From assembly GCA_904501685.1 (NCBI GenBank), contig CAJGBX010000074.1, positions 1 through 6,612 of the forward strand: a stretch of 6,612 bases of DNA, written 5' to 3'. The stretch comes from Clostridiaceae bacterium (GTDB taxonomy: Bacteria; Bacillota; Clostridia; Oscillospirales; Acutalibacteraceae). Both the position numbers and the translations under genes were made by a program. Positions 1 to 5,983 of the stretch are shown here, piece by piece. A model generated the notes under the pieces. It searched no databases and was not told where the DNA came from. It saw nothing but the letters and a program-made list of their open reading frames with translations. Positions within the stretch are counted from its first letter, which is position 1, and every line of letters starts with the position of its first letter.

Positions 1-57
1 AACATCCTTGTTTCTTACCATAGGGCGGCCCTTATAGGTCAAAAATTGCTCTGCCAT
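1..57 (-). CDS. N-terminus of a short conserved clostridial-type protein of unknown function (partial)
   Basis: Only the first 19 codons lie in the window; they read MAEQFLTYKGRPMVRNKDV on the minus strand and run off the left edge still open. The ATG at 57-55 is chosen because AAAGGAGG (73-66 on the minus strand) sits 8 nt upstream, and a well-formed promoter lies just beyond. An ATG 5 nt further upstream is in another frame and stops after seven codons. The opening FLTYKGRP-hVR resembles, from memory, a family of short (roughly 80-100 residue) hypothetical proteins common in Clostridia, whose function I do not know. It is transcribed divergently from fucI and nothing suggests a functional link. 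The gene is well supported by its start signals; the family resemblance is a recollection and is tentative. Confidence 0.7.
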   Translation of the reverse strand, partial: MAEQFLTYKGRPMVRNKDV

Positions 58-86
58 TGCATTTTCCTCCTTTGGGAATTTTAATT

Positions 87-122
87 TCATTATATTTTAC
101 CACAAAAAATCGCTTCTGTAAA
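87..122 (-). promoter_or_regulatory. Promoter of the left-edge minus-strand gene
   Basis: Read on the minus strand, TTTACA (122-117) is followed by a 17 nt spacer and TAAAAT (99-94). A TGG immediately before the -10 box gives an extended -10. Each hexamer matches the sigma-A consensus at five of six positions. Transcription would begin near 87, giving a leader of about 30 nt that holds the AAAGGAGG ribosome binding site. The position is inferred from sequence only. Confidence 0.6.
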
Positions 123-180
123 GGTTTATTTTTTCAAGCCGAGTTTTCTGGCGGTACAACCGGGCACTTTTTTATCATTA

Positions 181-230
181 ATACCTGTATGGCATACTAT
201 AGTCAGGCGAAAATTGTCAATTTCCTTGAC
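181..230. promoter_or_regulatory. Cluster of short inverted repeats, possible operator region
   Basis: The divergent intergenic stretch contains overlapping small dyads. These are ATAC-ct-GTAT (181-190), GTAT-ggc-ATAC (187-197), the perfect palindrome ACTATAGT (196-203), and GTCAA-tttcc-TTGAC (216-230). They lie upstream of the fucI -35 box, where an activator or repressor of the fuc genes might bind. The arms are only 4-5 bp, and in AT-rich intergenic DNA such repeats arise often by chance. I recognise no known regulator's consensus in them, and no cre-like CcpA site was evident. Confidence 0.2.
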
Positions 231-261
231 GAAAAGACGTATAAGACACAGTTTTTTTCTA

Positions 262-297
262 TTGCAAAAGAATTGTGCTCGTGTTATAATGAAAAAG
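262..297 (+). promoter_or_regulatory. Promoter of the fucIU operon
   Basis: TTGCAA (262-267) is followed by exactly 17 nt and a perfect TATAAT (285-290). A TG at 282-283 makes it an extended -10. The expected start of transcription is near 297, leaving a leader of about 45 nt before the fucI ATG. The leader is A-rich, too short for a riboswitch, and shows no hairpin terminator. The spacing and strong -10 suggest a sigma-A promoter that could be strong when not repressed. Confidence 0.7.
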
Positions 298-341
298 GTA
301 AATTATTGAAAAATTAAATTTTAAAAAAGGAGATAATAATT

Positions 342-2171
342 ATGGCAAAACAAAGATATGTTGGAGATTATCCGGTAATCGGAATCAGGCCAATTGTTGA
401 CGGTCGCAGAGGTCCTATGCAGTTGCGTGAAAGCCTTGAACCGCACGTTTGGTCAATGGCTAACGCCGCAAAGAAATTGTTTGAGGATAATCTTTTTTAT
501 TCAAACGGCGAAAAGGTAAAGGTTGTTTTAGCTGATACTTGTATCGGCCGTGTACCGGAAGCTGCCGCCTGTGCTGAAAAGTTCAGAAAAGAAGGCGTTT
601 CCATAACTGTCTCCGTTACACCCTGCTGGTGCTACGGCAGTGAGACTATGGATATGGATCCTACAACCATTAAGGCTGTCTGGGGCTTTAACGGAACCGA
701 AAGACCCGGCGCTGTATATCTTGCAGCTGTTTTGGCAGGTCACGCTCAAAAGGGACTTCCGGCATTCGGTATCTACGGTCACGAGGTACAGGACTTAGAT
801 CAGATTAGTGAAATCCCCGAGGATGTAAAGGAAAAACTGTTAAGATTCGGCCGTGCTGCTATTGCCGCAAAGACAATGAACGGTAAATCATACCTCCAAA
901 TCGGCTCACAGTGTATGGGTATTGCCGGTTCTATCGTAGACCAGGATTTTATGGAAAGCTATCTTGGTATGCGTGTAGAGTCTGTTGACGAGGTAGAAAT
1001 CCTCAGACGTATGGAAGAGGGAATCTACAGTGAAGAGGATTATCAGAAGGCTTTAGCTTGGACTAAAGAACACTGCAAAGAGGGCAGAGACGATAACCCT
1101 GAGAGTGTTAACTTCTTAGGTCACGACCATAAGATTAAGTTTACTGACGAAGAAAAACAAAAGCAGTGGGAATTCACTGTAAAAATGTACTGCATTATTA
1201 AAGACTTAATGGCCGGTAACGATAAATTACCCGATGCCTTTGTTGAGGAAAAGATAGGTCATAATGCTATTGCCGGCGGTTTCCAAGGTCAAAGACAGTG
1301 GACCGACCATTGGCCTAACTGTGATTATCCTGAGGCTTTACTTTCTTCTTCCTTTGACTACGAGGGTGCGAGAGAGCCGTATACACTTGCAACCGAAAAC
1401 GATGTACTTAACGGCTTAGGTATGCTTTTCATGAGACTTCTTACTCACAGAGCACAGATTTTTGCCGATGTTCGTACATATTGGTCGGGCGATGCCACAA
1501 AGAGGGTTACAGGCTATAAATTAAAGGGCAAGGCTAAAGAGGCTGACGGTATTATCCATCTGCTTAATTCCGGTGCCGCTTGCTTAGATGCCAGTGGTGT
1601 ATGCACAGATGAAAACGGCAACGCTACAATGAAAAAGTGGTGGGAAGTAACCGACGAAGATATTAAGAAAATGACCGATGCTTGCTGTTGGTGTGAGGCA
1701 GGCTTTGATAACTTCCGCGGCGGCGGTTTCTCAAGTCATTTCAACACCTTTGCTGAAATGCCCTGCACAATGATCAGATTAAACCTTGTTAAGGGCTTGG
1801 GTCCTGTTCTGCAGATTGCTGAGGGTTGGACTGTAAACCTTCCTGAAGAGGTTAACGATAAGCTGATGGAAAGAACTAACCCGACATGGCCTTGCACATG
1901 GTTTGCTCCGAGATGTGACGGTAAAGAGGGAAGTCCTTTCAAGACTGCATATGAAGTTATGCAAAATTGGGGTGCTAACCACGGTGCTATTTCTTACGGA
2001 CATATCGGTGCTGACCTTATTACAATGTGCTCGATGCTCAGAATTCCTGTATGTATGCACAATGTACCTGAGGAAGACATTTTCCGTCCTGCCGCTTGGA
2101 ATGCATTCGGAATGGACAAAGAGGGTGCAGATTACAGAGCTTGCAATACCTACGGTCCTATGTATAAATAA
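342..2171 (+). CDS. fucI: L-fucose isomerase
   Basis: This is a cytoplasmic metal-dependent ketol isomerase converting L-fucose to L-fuculose (EC 5.3.1.25), the first committed step of L-fucose breakdown; the family usually also accepts D-arabinose. At 609 residues it is slightly longer than the E. coli enzyme (591). Family blocks are easy to see: GDYPVIGIRPIVDGRRGP (residues 8-25), TPCWCYGSETMDMD (93-106), GFQGQRQWTDHWPN (313-326), REPYTLATEND (344-354), FADVRTYW (374-381), FRGGGFSSHF (458-467), LVKGLGPVLQIAEG (482-495), NWGANHG (542-548) and the C-terminal RACNTYGPMYK. By alignment with the E. coli enzyme as I recall it, the Mn ligands E337, D361 and H528 correspond to E352, D376 and H547, all present. 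The ATG is preceded by AAGGAG (327-332) with a 9 nt spacer, behind a good promoter. It is the first gene of a two-gene operon with fucU. Identification is secure. Confidence 0.97.
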   Translation: MAKQRYVGDYPVIGIRPIVDGRRGPMQLRESLEPHVWSMANAAKKLFEDNLFYSNGEKVKVVLADTCIGRVPEAAACAEKFRKEGVSITVSVTPCWCYGSETMDMDPTTIKAVWGFNGTERPGAVYLAAVLAGHAQKGLPAFGIYGHEVQDLDQISEIPEDVKEKLLRFGRAAIAAKTMNGKSYLQIGSQCMGIAGSIVDQDFMESYLGMRVESVDEVEILRRMEEGIYSEEDYQKALAWTKEHCKEGRDDNPESVNFLGHDHKIKFTDEEKQKQWEFTVKMYCIIKDLMAGNDKLPDAFVEEKIGHNAIAGGFQGQRQWTDHWPNCDYPEALLSSSFDYEGAREPYTLATENDVLNGLGMLFMRLLTHRAQIFADVRTYWSGDATKRVTGYKLKGKAKEADGIIHLLNSGAACLDASGVCTDENGNATMKKWWEVTDEDIKKMTDACCWCEAGFDNFRGGGFSSHFNTFAEMPCTMIRLNLVKGLGPVLQIAEGWTVNLPEEVNDKLMERTNPTWPCTWFAPRCDGKEGSPFKTAYEVMQNWGANHGAISYGHIGADLITMCSMLRIPVCMHNVPEEDIFRPAAWNAFGMDKEGADYRACNTYGPMYK

Positions 2172-2182
2172 GGAGAATTGCT

Positions 2183-2629
2183 ATGCTTAAAGGTATTCCG
2201 AAAATTTTGTCCCCCGAGTTACTTAAAACTCTTTGTGAAATGGGCCACAGTGACAGACTTGTTATAGCTGACGGTAATTTCCCAAGTGAAAGTATGGGTA
2301 AAAACGCCAAGGTCATCCGTATGGATGGCCACGGCGTTCCCGAGATACTTGACGCTATTTTGGCGGTTTTTCCGCTTGACACTTATGTTGACAGTCCTGC
2401 TGTTTTGATGGAGCTTATGGACTGTGACAAGGGTAAAATTGCTACACCTATTTGGGATAAGTATGCTGAAATCGTTACCAAGCACGATAGCCGCGGTAAG
2501 GCTGCAATTGCAAATATTGACCGCTTTAAGTTTTATGACGAGGCTAAGGAGTGCTACTGCATTATCGCAACCGGCGAAAGTGCTGTTTATGCCAACATTA
2601 TGCTTCAAAAGGGCGTAGTAAAGGACTAA
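2183..2629 (+). CDS. fucU: L-fucose mutarotase (RbsD/FucU family)
   Basis: The product interconverts the alpha and beta anomers of L-fucose in the cytoplasm, speeding supply of the anomer used by FucI. It has 148 residues (E. coli FucU about 140) and belongs to the RbsD/FucU fold, which forms ring-shaped oligomers. Visible family features are MLKGIPKILSPELL at the N-terminus, MGHSDRLVIADGNFP (20-34) with the catalytic-type H22 and D30, MDGHGVPEIL (47-56), RFKFYDEA (114-121) with Y118, and ATGESAVYANIMLQKG (129-144) with Y136; the two tyrosines correspond to Y120 and Y138 of E. coli. The RFxFY and GExAxYxNI blocks favour FucU over RbsD. The gene follows fucI by 11 bp, and its AAGGAG ribosome binding site (2170-2175) overlaps the fucI stop codon, so translation is probably coupled. 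No fucK, fucA or fucP follows; a terminator lies 21 bp downstream. Confidence 0.95.
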   Translation: MLKGIPKILSPELLKTLCEMGHSDRLVIADGNFPSESMGKNAKVIRMDGHGVPEILDAILAVFPLDTYVDSPAVLMELMDCDKGKIATPIWDKYAEIVTKHDSRGKAAIANIDRFKFYDEAKECYCIIATGESAVYANIMLQKGVVKD

Positions 2630-2650
2630 AGGCCAGCTTTATAAACAAAA

Positions 2651-2680
2651 GACCCGAGTTTTAAAAAACTCGGGTCTTTT
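2651..2680. terminator. Bidirectional Rho-independent terminator between converging operons
   Basis: A perfect inverted repeat, GACCCGAGTTTT (2651-2662) with AAAACTCGGGTC (2665-2676), is flanked by AAAA on the left and TTTTTATTTT on the right. The innermost A-T pairs must open to form the loop. On the plus strand it ends fucIU 21 bp after the fucU stop. On the minus strand the hairpin is followed by TTTTGTTTAT, and it begins 18 bp after the stop of the last gene of the rnf operon. The GC-rich outer stem and T-runs on both sides make termination in both directions likely. Confidence 0.93.
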
Positions 2681-2694
2681 TATTTTACAATGGC

Positions 2695-3129
2695 TTAAAT
2701 AATAGCAGTTAAACACTGTGCGGCAAGGTATATTCCAAAGCCACCTATTATGGGTGCAATTTTTGTTGCACGTCCTGTTGAAATACGTTTAAGCATAGAA
2801 TCAAACAAAAGTGTAACGATTATCGAAACTGCCGCACCAAGTATGCCGAGTTTGATTGCCTCAAGATATGGCAACAGGCAGGAAACCCAAGAAAAGAGTC
2901 CGAAAACAAGTGCCGAATATATAGGTACTGCCCAATAAACTCTTTTTCTGTCTTTGCCGAAATAGCTGTTTATTATTAATGCTATAACTATAAGTGTAAT
3001 CACCGTCATACCGTCCGGTCGAGGCAGGATGAATTGCGGCCAAAAGGCGCGTAAAAGCATTGCGGTAAGCGTTGCAACACCGACAACTAAGGAAAGCAAG
3101 ATACCGAATAAATCGTATTTTTTATTCAT
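2695..3129 (-). CDS. Small integral membrane protein of unknown function at the end of the rnf operon
   Basis: The 144-residue product is strongly hydrophobic, with four or five likely membrane segments near residues 7-27, 39-56, 64-86, 92-110 and, more weakly, 124-143. They are joined by short charged loops (NKK at the start, GKDRKR at 58-63, KRISTGRATK at 114-123); the positive-inside rule would place these in the cytoplasm. It has no CxxC pair, haem motif or SGAT flavinylation motif. It does not resemble RnfA or RnfE, which are about 190-200 residues with six membrane segments and conserved cysteines near an Fe-S site. The start is supported by GGGAGGG (3143-3137 on the minus strand) 7 nt before the ATG and inside the end of rnfG, 3 nt separating stop and start. 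It thus belongs to the apbE-rnfCDG operon, occupies the usual rnfE position and is followed by the terminator. A role as accessory or assembly subunit of the Rnf complex is inferred from position only. Confidence 0.85.
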   Translation of the reverse strand: MNKKYDLFGILLSLVVGVATLTAMLLRAFWPQFILPRPDGMTVITLIVIALIINSYFGKDRKRVYWAVPIYSALVFGLFSWVSCLLPYLEAIKLGILGAAVSIIVTLLFDSMLKRISTGRATKIAPIIGGFGIYLAAQCLTAII

Positions 3130-3132
3130 AGC

Positions 3133-3723
3133 TTAACCCTCCCATTCTGTGGCCGACGATTCTATATCGGCACCGGTCACATAGCCGACGGCTGAATTTA
3201 CACATCGTGCAACAGCTTTAGACGAAACGGTTGCACCCGAAATTCCGTCAACCGAAATTTCGTTGCCGCTGACTTCAACGGTGCCGGTGGCACCTGAAAA
3301 AGCATCCTCGTTGTTATTTGCGGCACCGACGGTAAAGCTGCCTGTTTTGTTTAAAAACTGTGACAAAAATTTATGGTCGGTCAAAATTTTGTTGCCAAGT
3401 CCGTTGGTTTCGTGAGCTTCCTTAACCACAAGTCCGGTGACAACGCCCGTATTATCAACGCCGATGTACATTGTGATTTCGTCGGCGTAGCCCATTGTTA
3501 CAGTCTCGATAACATAGCCGTTATCGGCCTTGTGTACCGATTTTATGTTTTTGTCCTCACCGTCATATGCTACCTTAATAAAATCCTTGCCGTCAGGCAA
3601 AAGCAGTTCTAAAAGCTTAACATGTTCTTTTTGAGCATTATTATGGGTGACAGTTTTCAAGCCAAAGGCGGCACTTAAAAGCACCAGACAAACGGCAAAA
3701 ATCACGCAAAGTGTCTTTTTCAT
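3133..3723 (-). CDS. rnfG: Rnf complex subunit G, FMN-binding flavoprotein
   Basis: RnfG is a membrane-anchored subunit of the ferredoxin:NAD+ oxidoreductase (Rnf) complex. It carries FMN bound covalently to threonine on the outer face of the membrane and passes electrons with RnfD. The 196 residues are of usual length: one N-terminal membrane anchor (about 4-24) and then an FMN-bind domain. The canonical site is DGISGATVSSKAV (159-171), with T165 as the expected phosphoester-linked residue; EAHETNGLGNKI (102-113) is the other typical block. Oddly, a second match to the same DxxSGAT pattern lies at 140-146 (DAFSGAT, T146). The ATG overlaps the rnfD stop as ATGA, and GGGAGG precedes it. ApbE, which attaches the FMN, is encoded in the same operon. 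The family is certain; whether T146 is also modified is unknown. Confidence 0.94.
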   Translation of the reverse strand: MKKTLCVIFAVCLVLLSAAFGLKTVTHNNAQKEHVKLLELLLPDGKDFIKVAYDGEDKNIKSVHKADNGYVIETVTMGYADEITMYIGVDNTGVVTGLVVKEAHETNGLGNKILTDHKFLSQFLNKTGSFTVGAANNNEDAFSGATGTVEVSGNEISVDGISGATVSSKAVARCVNSAVGYVTGADIESSATEWEG

Positions 3724-4661
3724 TGCTTTTTGCCTCCCTTCTTAGTGCCAAAACGGGCAAAACCGGTATAACGGTCGATAATCCAAACGGTCAGGTTCAT
3801 TAAAAGGATGGCATATGTAACGCCCTCGGGGAAAAGACCGAAATATCTGAAAATAAGCGTCAGTGCACCGCAGCCGATACCGTAAAGTATTTGTCCGTAA
3901 GGCGTTACCGGTGAGGTGACATAGTCGGTTGCCATAAAAATTGCGCCAAGCATTAAGCCGCCCGAAAGTACGCTGTAGGCCGACCAGATAAGTGCATTAT
4001 CGGTCTTGTAGAATACAAGCGAAAGAACAGCAAGTGTTCCGATATAGGCCAGCGGGATTCTTGGTGAAATAACTCTTCTGATGCAAAGATAAGCACCGCC
4101 TAAAAGCAAGGCTAAGGCTGAAATTTCACCGATAGAGCCGGGACATTTACCCAAAAACATATCCAATATGCTTTCATCAGGGGTTGCGGGCATAACCATT
4201 TGGTGTAACGGTGTTGCCGAGGTTACACCGTCTAAACCGGGATAGCGGGTAATTCCCACGGGAAAAATAAGCATCATAAATGCTCTTGCTGCCAAGGCAG
4301 GGTTGAAGACATTTTGGCCCAAACCGCCGAAAAGCGCCTTGATTACAATAATTGCAAAAAAGCTTCCTACAACTACCTGCCATAAAGGAACCGAAGCCGG
4401 CAGGGTCAATGCAAGCAATAGACCTGTAACTGCGGCCGAGCCGTCAGTAACAGTTTGCTTTTTTCTTGTAATTAAGCACCAAAGTGCCTCAAAGCCTACC
4501 GCCGACACGACTGAAACAGCAGTAACCAACAAGGCTCGGATGCCAAGCACAACAGTACCGACAACCAAGGCAGGAATAAGTGCGATTATAACATCAAGCA
4601 TAATACGGTTGATGCGAAAATTACCTCTGATATGAGGAGAGGTAGATAATGTCAGCTTCAT
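3720..4661 (-). CDS. rnfD: Rnf complex subunit D, flavinylated membrane subunit (RnfD/NqrB family)
   Basis: RnfD is the large polytopic subunit of the Rnf complex, homologous to NqrB of the Na+-pumping NADH:quinone reductase. It holds covalently bound FMN and takes part in electron transfer across the membrane coupled to ion transport. The 313 residues contain roughly nine or ten hydrophobic segments. Family blocks include the SPHIRGNF N-terminus (8-15), DGSAAVTGLLLALTLP (73-88), FGGLGQNVFNPALAARAF (111-128), DGVTSATPLH (144-153) with T150 as the expected FMN attachment residue, MATDYVTSPVTPYGQ (243-257) and FPEGVTYAILLMN (277-289). The start codon overlaps the rnfC stop as ATGA and has GGAGG about 10 nt upstream; its own stop overlaps the rnfG start in the same way, so rnfC, rnfD and rnfG are translationally coupled. 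Nothing is missing from the subunit. Identification is secure. Confidence 0.96.
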   Translation of the reverse strand: MKLTLSTSPHIRGNFRINRIMLDVIIALIPALVVGTVVLGIRALLVTAVSVVSAVGFEALWCLITRKKQTVTDGSAAVTGLLLALTLPASVPLWQVVVGSFFAIIVIKALFGGLGQNVFNPALAARAFMMLIFPVGITRYPGLDGVTSATPLHQMVMPATPDESILDMFLGKCPGSIGEISALALLLGGAYLCIRRVISPRIPLAYIGTLAVLSLVFYKTDNALIWSAYSVLSGGLMLGAIFMATDYVTSPVTPYGQILYGIGCGALTLIFRYFGLFPEGVTYAILLMNLTVWIIDRYTGFARFGTKKGGKKQ

Positions 4662-5968
4662 TGTTCTGCCGCCTCCTTTATCATTGATTTACCCTCGCGG
4701 CATTTGTCGGTCAAGGGCAGCTTAGCGGGACAGCTATATGAGCAGCTGCCGCATTCCATACAGTCGGTTACATTTAAGCGTTTTATATCTTCAATGTCGC
4801 CCAAGGTAACAGAATGTGCGATATACAGCGGTTTTAGGCGCATAGGACATACCTGTAAGCATTTTCCGCAGCGTATGCATACCTGATTTTCAACCTTGGC
4901 ATTGGGATCCTTTTCAAGACATAAAATGGAATTTGTTGCTTTGACAATCGGCGCCGAAAGGTCTGCTTGTGCCGTACCCATCATAGGTCCGCCGTTTAAT
5001 ACACGGTCAACAGTGTTGCTCAGTCCGCCTGCCGCGTTGATTAAATCCTCAAACGGAGTACCGATAGCAGCTATAAAGTTCTGAGGCTCTTTAACCGCCT
5101 CACCCGTAACGGTGACAATGCGTTCGAACAGCGGCTTACCCAATCTTACTGCCTTGTAAATTGCGGCAACGGTTGAAACGTTGAACACAACACAACCGAC
5201 GTTTATAGGAAGCCCTTCAGGAGGCACCTGCCTGCCGGTAATGGCCTGAATTAACTGCTTTTCCGAGCCTTGAGGGTATTTTGTCGGAAGCACTGCAATT
5301 TCAATAGAAGGATTCCTCTTGGTAAAGGCCTTAAGCTTTTTGATTGCTATTGCCTTATTGTCCTCAATTGCAATTACCGTTCTTTCGGGCGAAAGCAGAT
5401 GCTGAAGAATCAGCATTCCCTCAATTACAAACTCGGGGTCGTTTCTTAAAAGAGTATCGTCGGCAGTGATATATGGCTCACACTCGCAGGCGTTGGCAAT
5501 CAGGGTATCAACCTTGCCTAATGAGGCGAGAGCCTTTATATTGCCGGGGAAGGCGGCACCGCCCATACCGACGATTCCGGCTTCACGAATGGTGTGAAGC
5601 ACAGTGTCAACATCCAATTGCTCTAAAGGAATATCACAGCCGTTGAATGCAACAGCCTCATCTTTAAAATCGTTGTCGATTATAATGGCTTCAACCATTT
5701 GTCCGTTGGGGTGAATTCTCGGCTCAATAGCCGAAACAGTGCCCGAAACCGAAGCGTGTACAGGGACGCACCTACCATCGTTGTCACCGATTTTTTGACC
5801 CTTTAGCACACGATCACCGACCTTTACCAACGGTTGGCAAGGCTCACCGATATGCTGTTTTAAAGGAATTATAACCTGTTTTGGAGAAACAGTATTCAGA
5901 CTGTCCCGGGTTAAAGACATTTCCTTATTATAGCGGGGATGAATCCCACCGAAAAAAAGTCGTTTCAT
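4658..5968 (-). CDS. rnfC: Rnf complex subunit C, NADH-binding iron-sulfur subunit
   Basis: RnfC is the peripheral cytoplasmic subunit where NAD(H) reacts in the ferredoxin:NAD+ oxidoreductase complex; it is related to the NADH-binding subunit of complex I (NuoF) and to NqrA. The 436 residues match the usual length of about 440. In order: the typical GGIHP start region (7-11); a barrel-sandwich, lipoyl-like region with HASVSGTVSAIEP (71-83); the FMN/NADH-binding block IVGMGGAAFP (132-141); ACECEPY (160-166); KYPQGSEKQLI (230-240); and an intact ferredoxin-like pair of [4Fe-4S] motifs, C364-C367-C370-C374P and C403-C406-C409-C413P. The ATG at 5968 is chosen because MKxLxFxGGIHP is the normal family start, although its Shine-Dalgarno is weak. 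It follows apbE by 13 bp and overlaps rnfD by 4 bp. Confidence 0.97.
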   Translation of the reverse strand: MKRLFFGGIHPRYNKEMSLTRDSLNTVSPKQVIIPLKQHIGEPCQPLVKVGDRVLKGQKIGDNDGRCVPVHASVSGTVSAIEPRIHPNGQMVEAIIIDNDFKDEAVAFNGCDIPLEQLDVDTVLHTIREAGIVGMGGAAFPGNIKALASLGKVDTLIANACECEPYITADDTLLRNDPEFVIEGMLILQHLLSPERTVIAIEDNKAIAIKKLKAFTKRNPSIEIAVLPTKYPQGSEKQLIQAITGRQVPPEGLPINVGCVVFNVSTVAAIYKAVRLGKPLFERIVTVTGEAVKEPQNFIAAIGTPFEDLINAAGGLSNTVDRVLNGGPMMGTAQADLSAPIVKATNSILCLEKDPNAKVENQVCIRCGKCLQVCPMRLKPLYIAHSVTLGDIEDIKRLNVTDCMECGSCSYSCPAKLPLTDKCREGKSMIKEAAEQ

Positions 5969-5979
5969 AAATTTATCTA

Positions 5980-5983
5980 CCTT
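5980..5983 (-). promoter_or_regulatory. Weak ribosome binding site of rnfC
   Basis: Upstream of the rnfC ATG the only purine-rich match is AAGG (5983-5980 on the minus strand), which overlaps the apbE stop codon and leaves an 11 nt AT-rich spacer. The other genes of this operon have GGGAGG or GGAGG. Initiation of rnfC may therefore depend on ribosomes finishing apbE. This is an inference from sequence. Confidence 0.4.

Noticed and set aside
60..62. Upstream ATG as the start of the left-edge minus-strand gene
   Set aside because: It is in a different frame, only 3 nt from the Shine-Dalgarno, and reaches a TGA after seven codons. The ATG at 57-55 has proper spacing and an open frame.
226..254. 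TTGACG at 226-231 as an alternative -35 box for fucI
   Set aside because: The sequence 17 nt downstream (CAGTTT) is not a -10 box, and TATAAG at 240 is only 8 nt away. The TTGCAA/TATAAT pair at 262-290 is far better.
57..317. Open frame of 86 codons on the plus strand before fucI
   Set aside because: It lies across the divergent promoter region, has no ribosome binding site, overlaps the start of the minus-strand gene and both promoters, and its translation looks like AT-rich non-coding DNA.
297..341. A riboswitch or attenuator in the fucI leader
   Set aside because: The leader is only about 45 nt, A/T-rich and without a stable hairpin or conserved aptamer-like sequence.
528..782. Antisense open frames inside fucI and fucU (for example 528-782, 1736-2060 and 2219-2608 on the minus strand)
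   Set aside because: They lie opposite well-identified enzymes, lack start signals and show no recognisable motifs; they are shadows of the codon pattern of the real genes.
2695..3129. Calling the 144-residue membrane protein RnfE or RnfA
   Set aside because: Its position after rnfG invites this, but it is about 50 residues too short, has fewer membrane segments, and lacks the conserved RnfA/E N-terminal and cysteine motifs.
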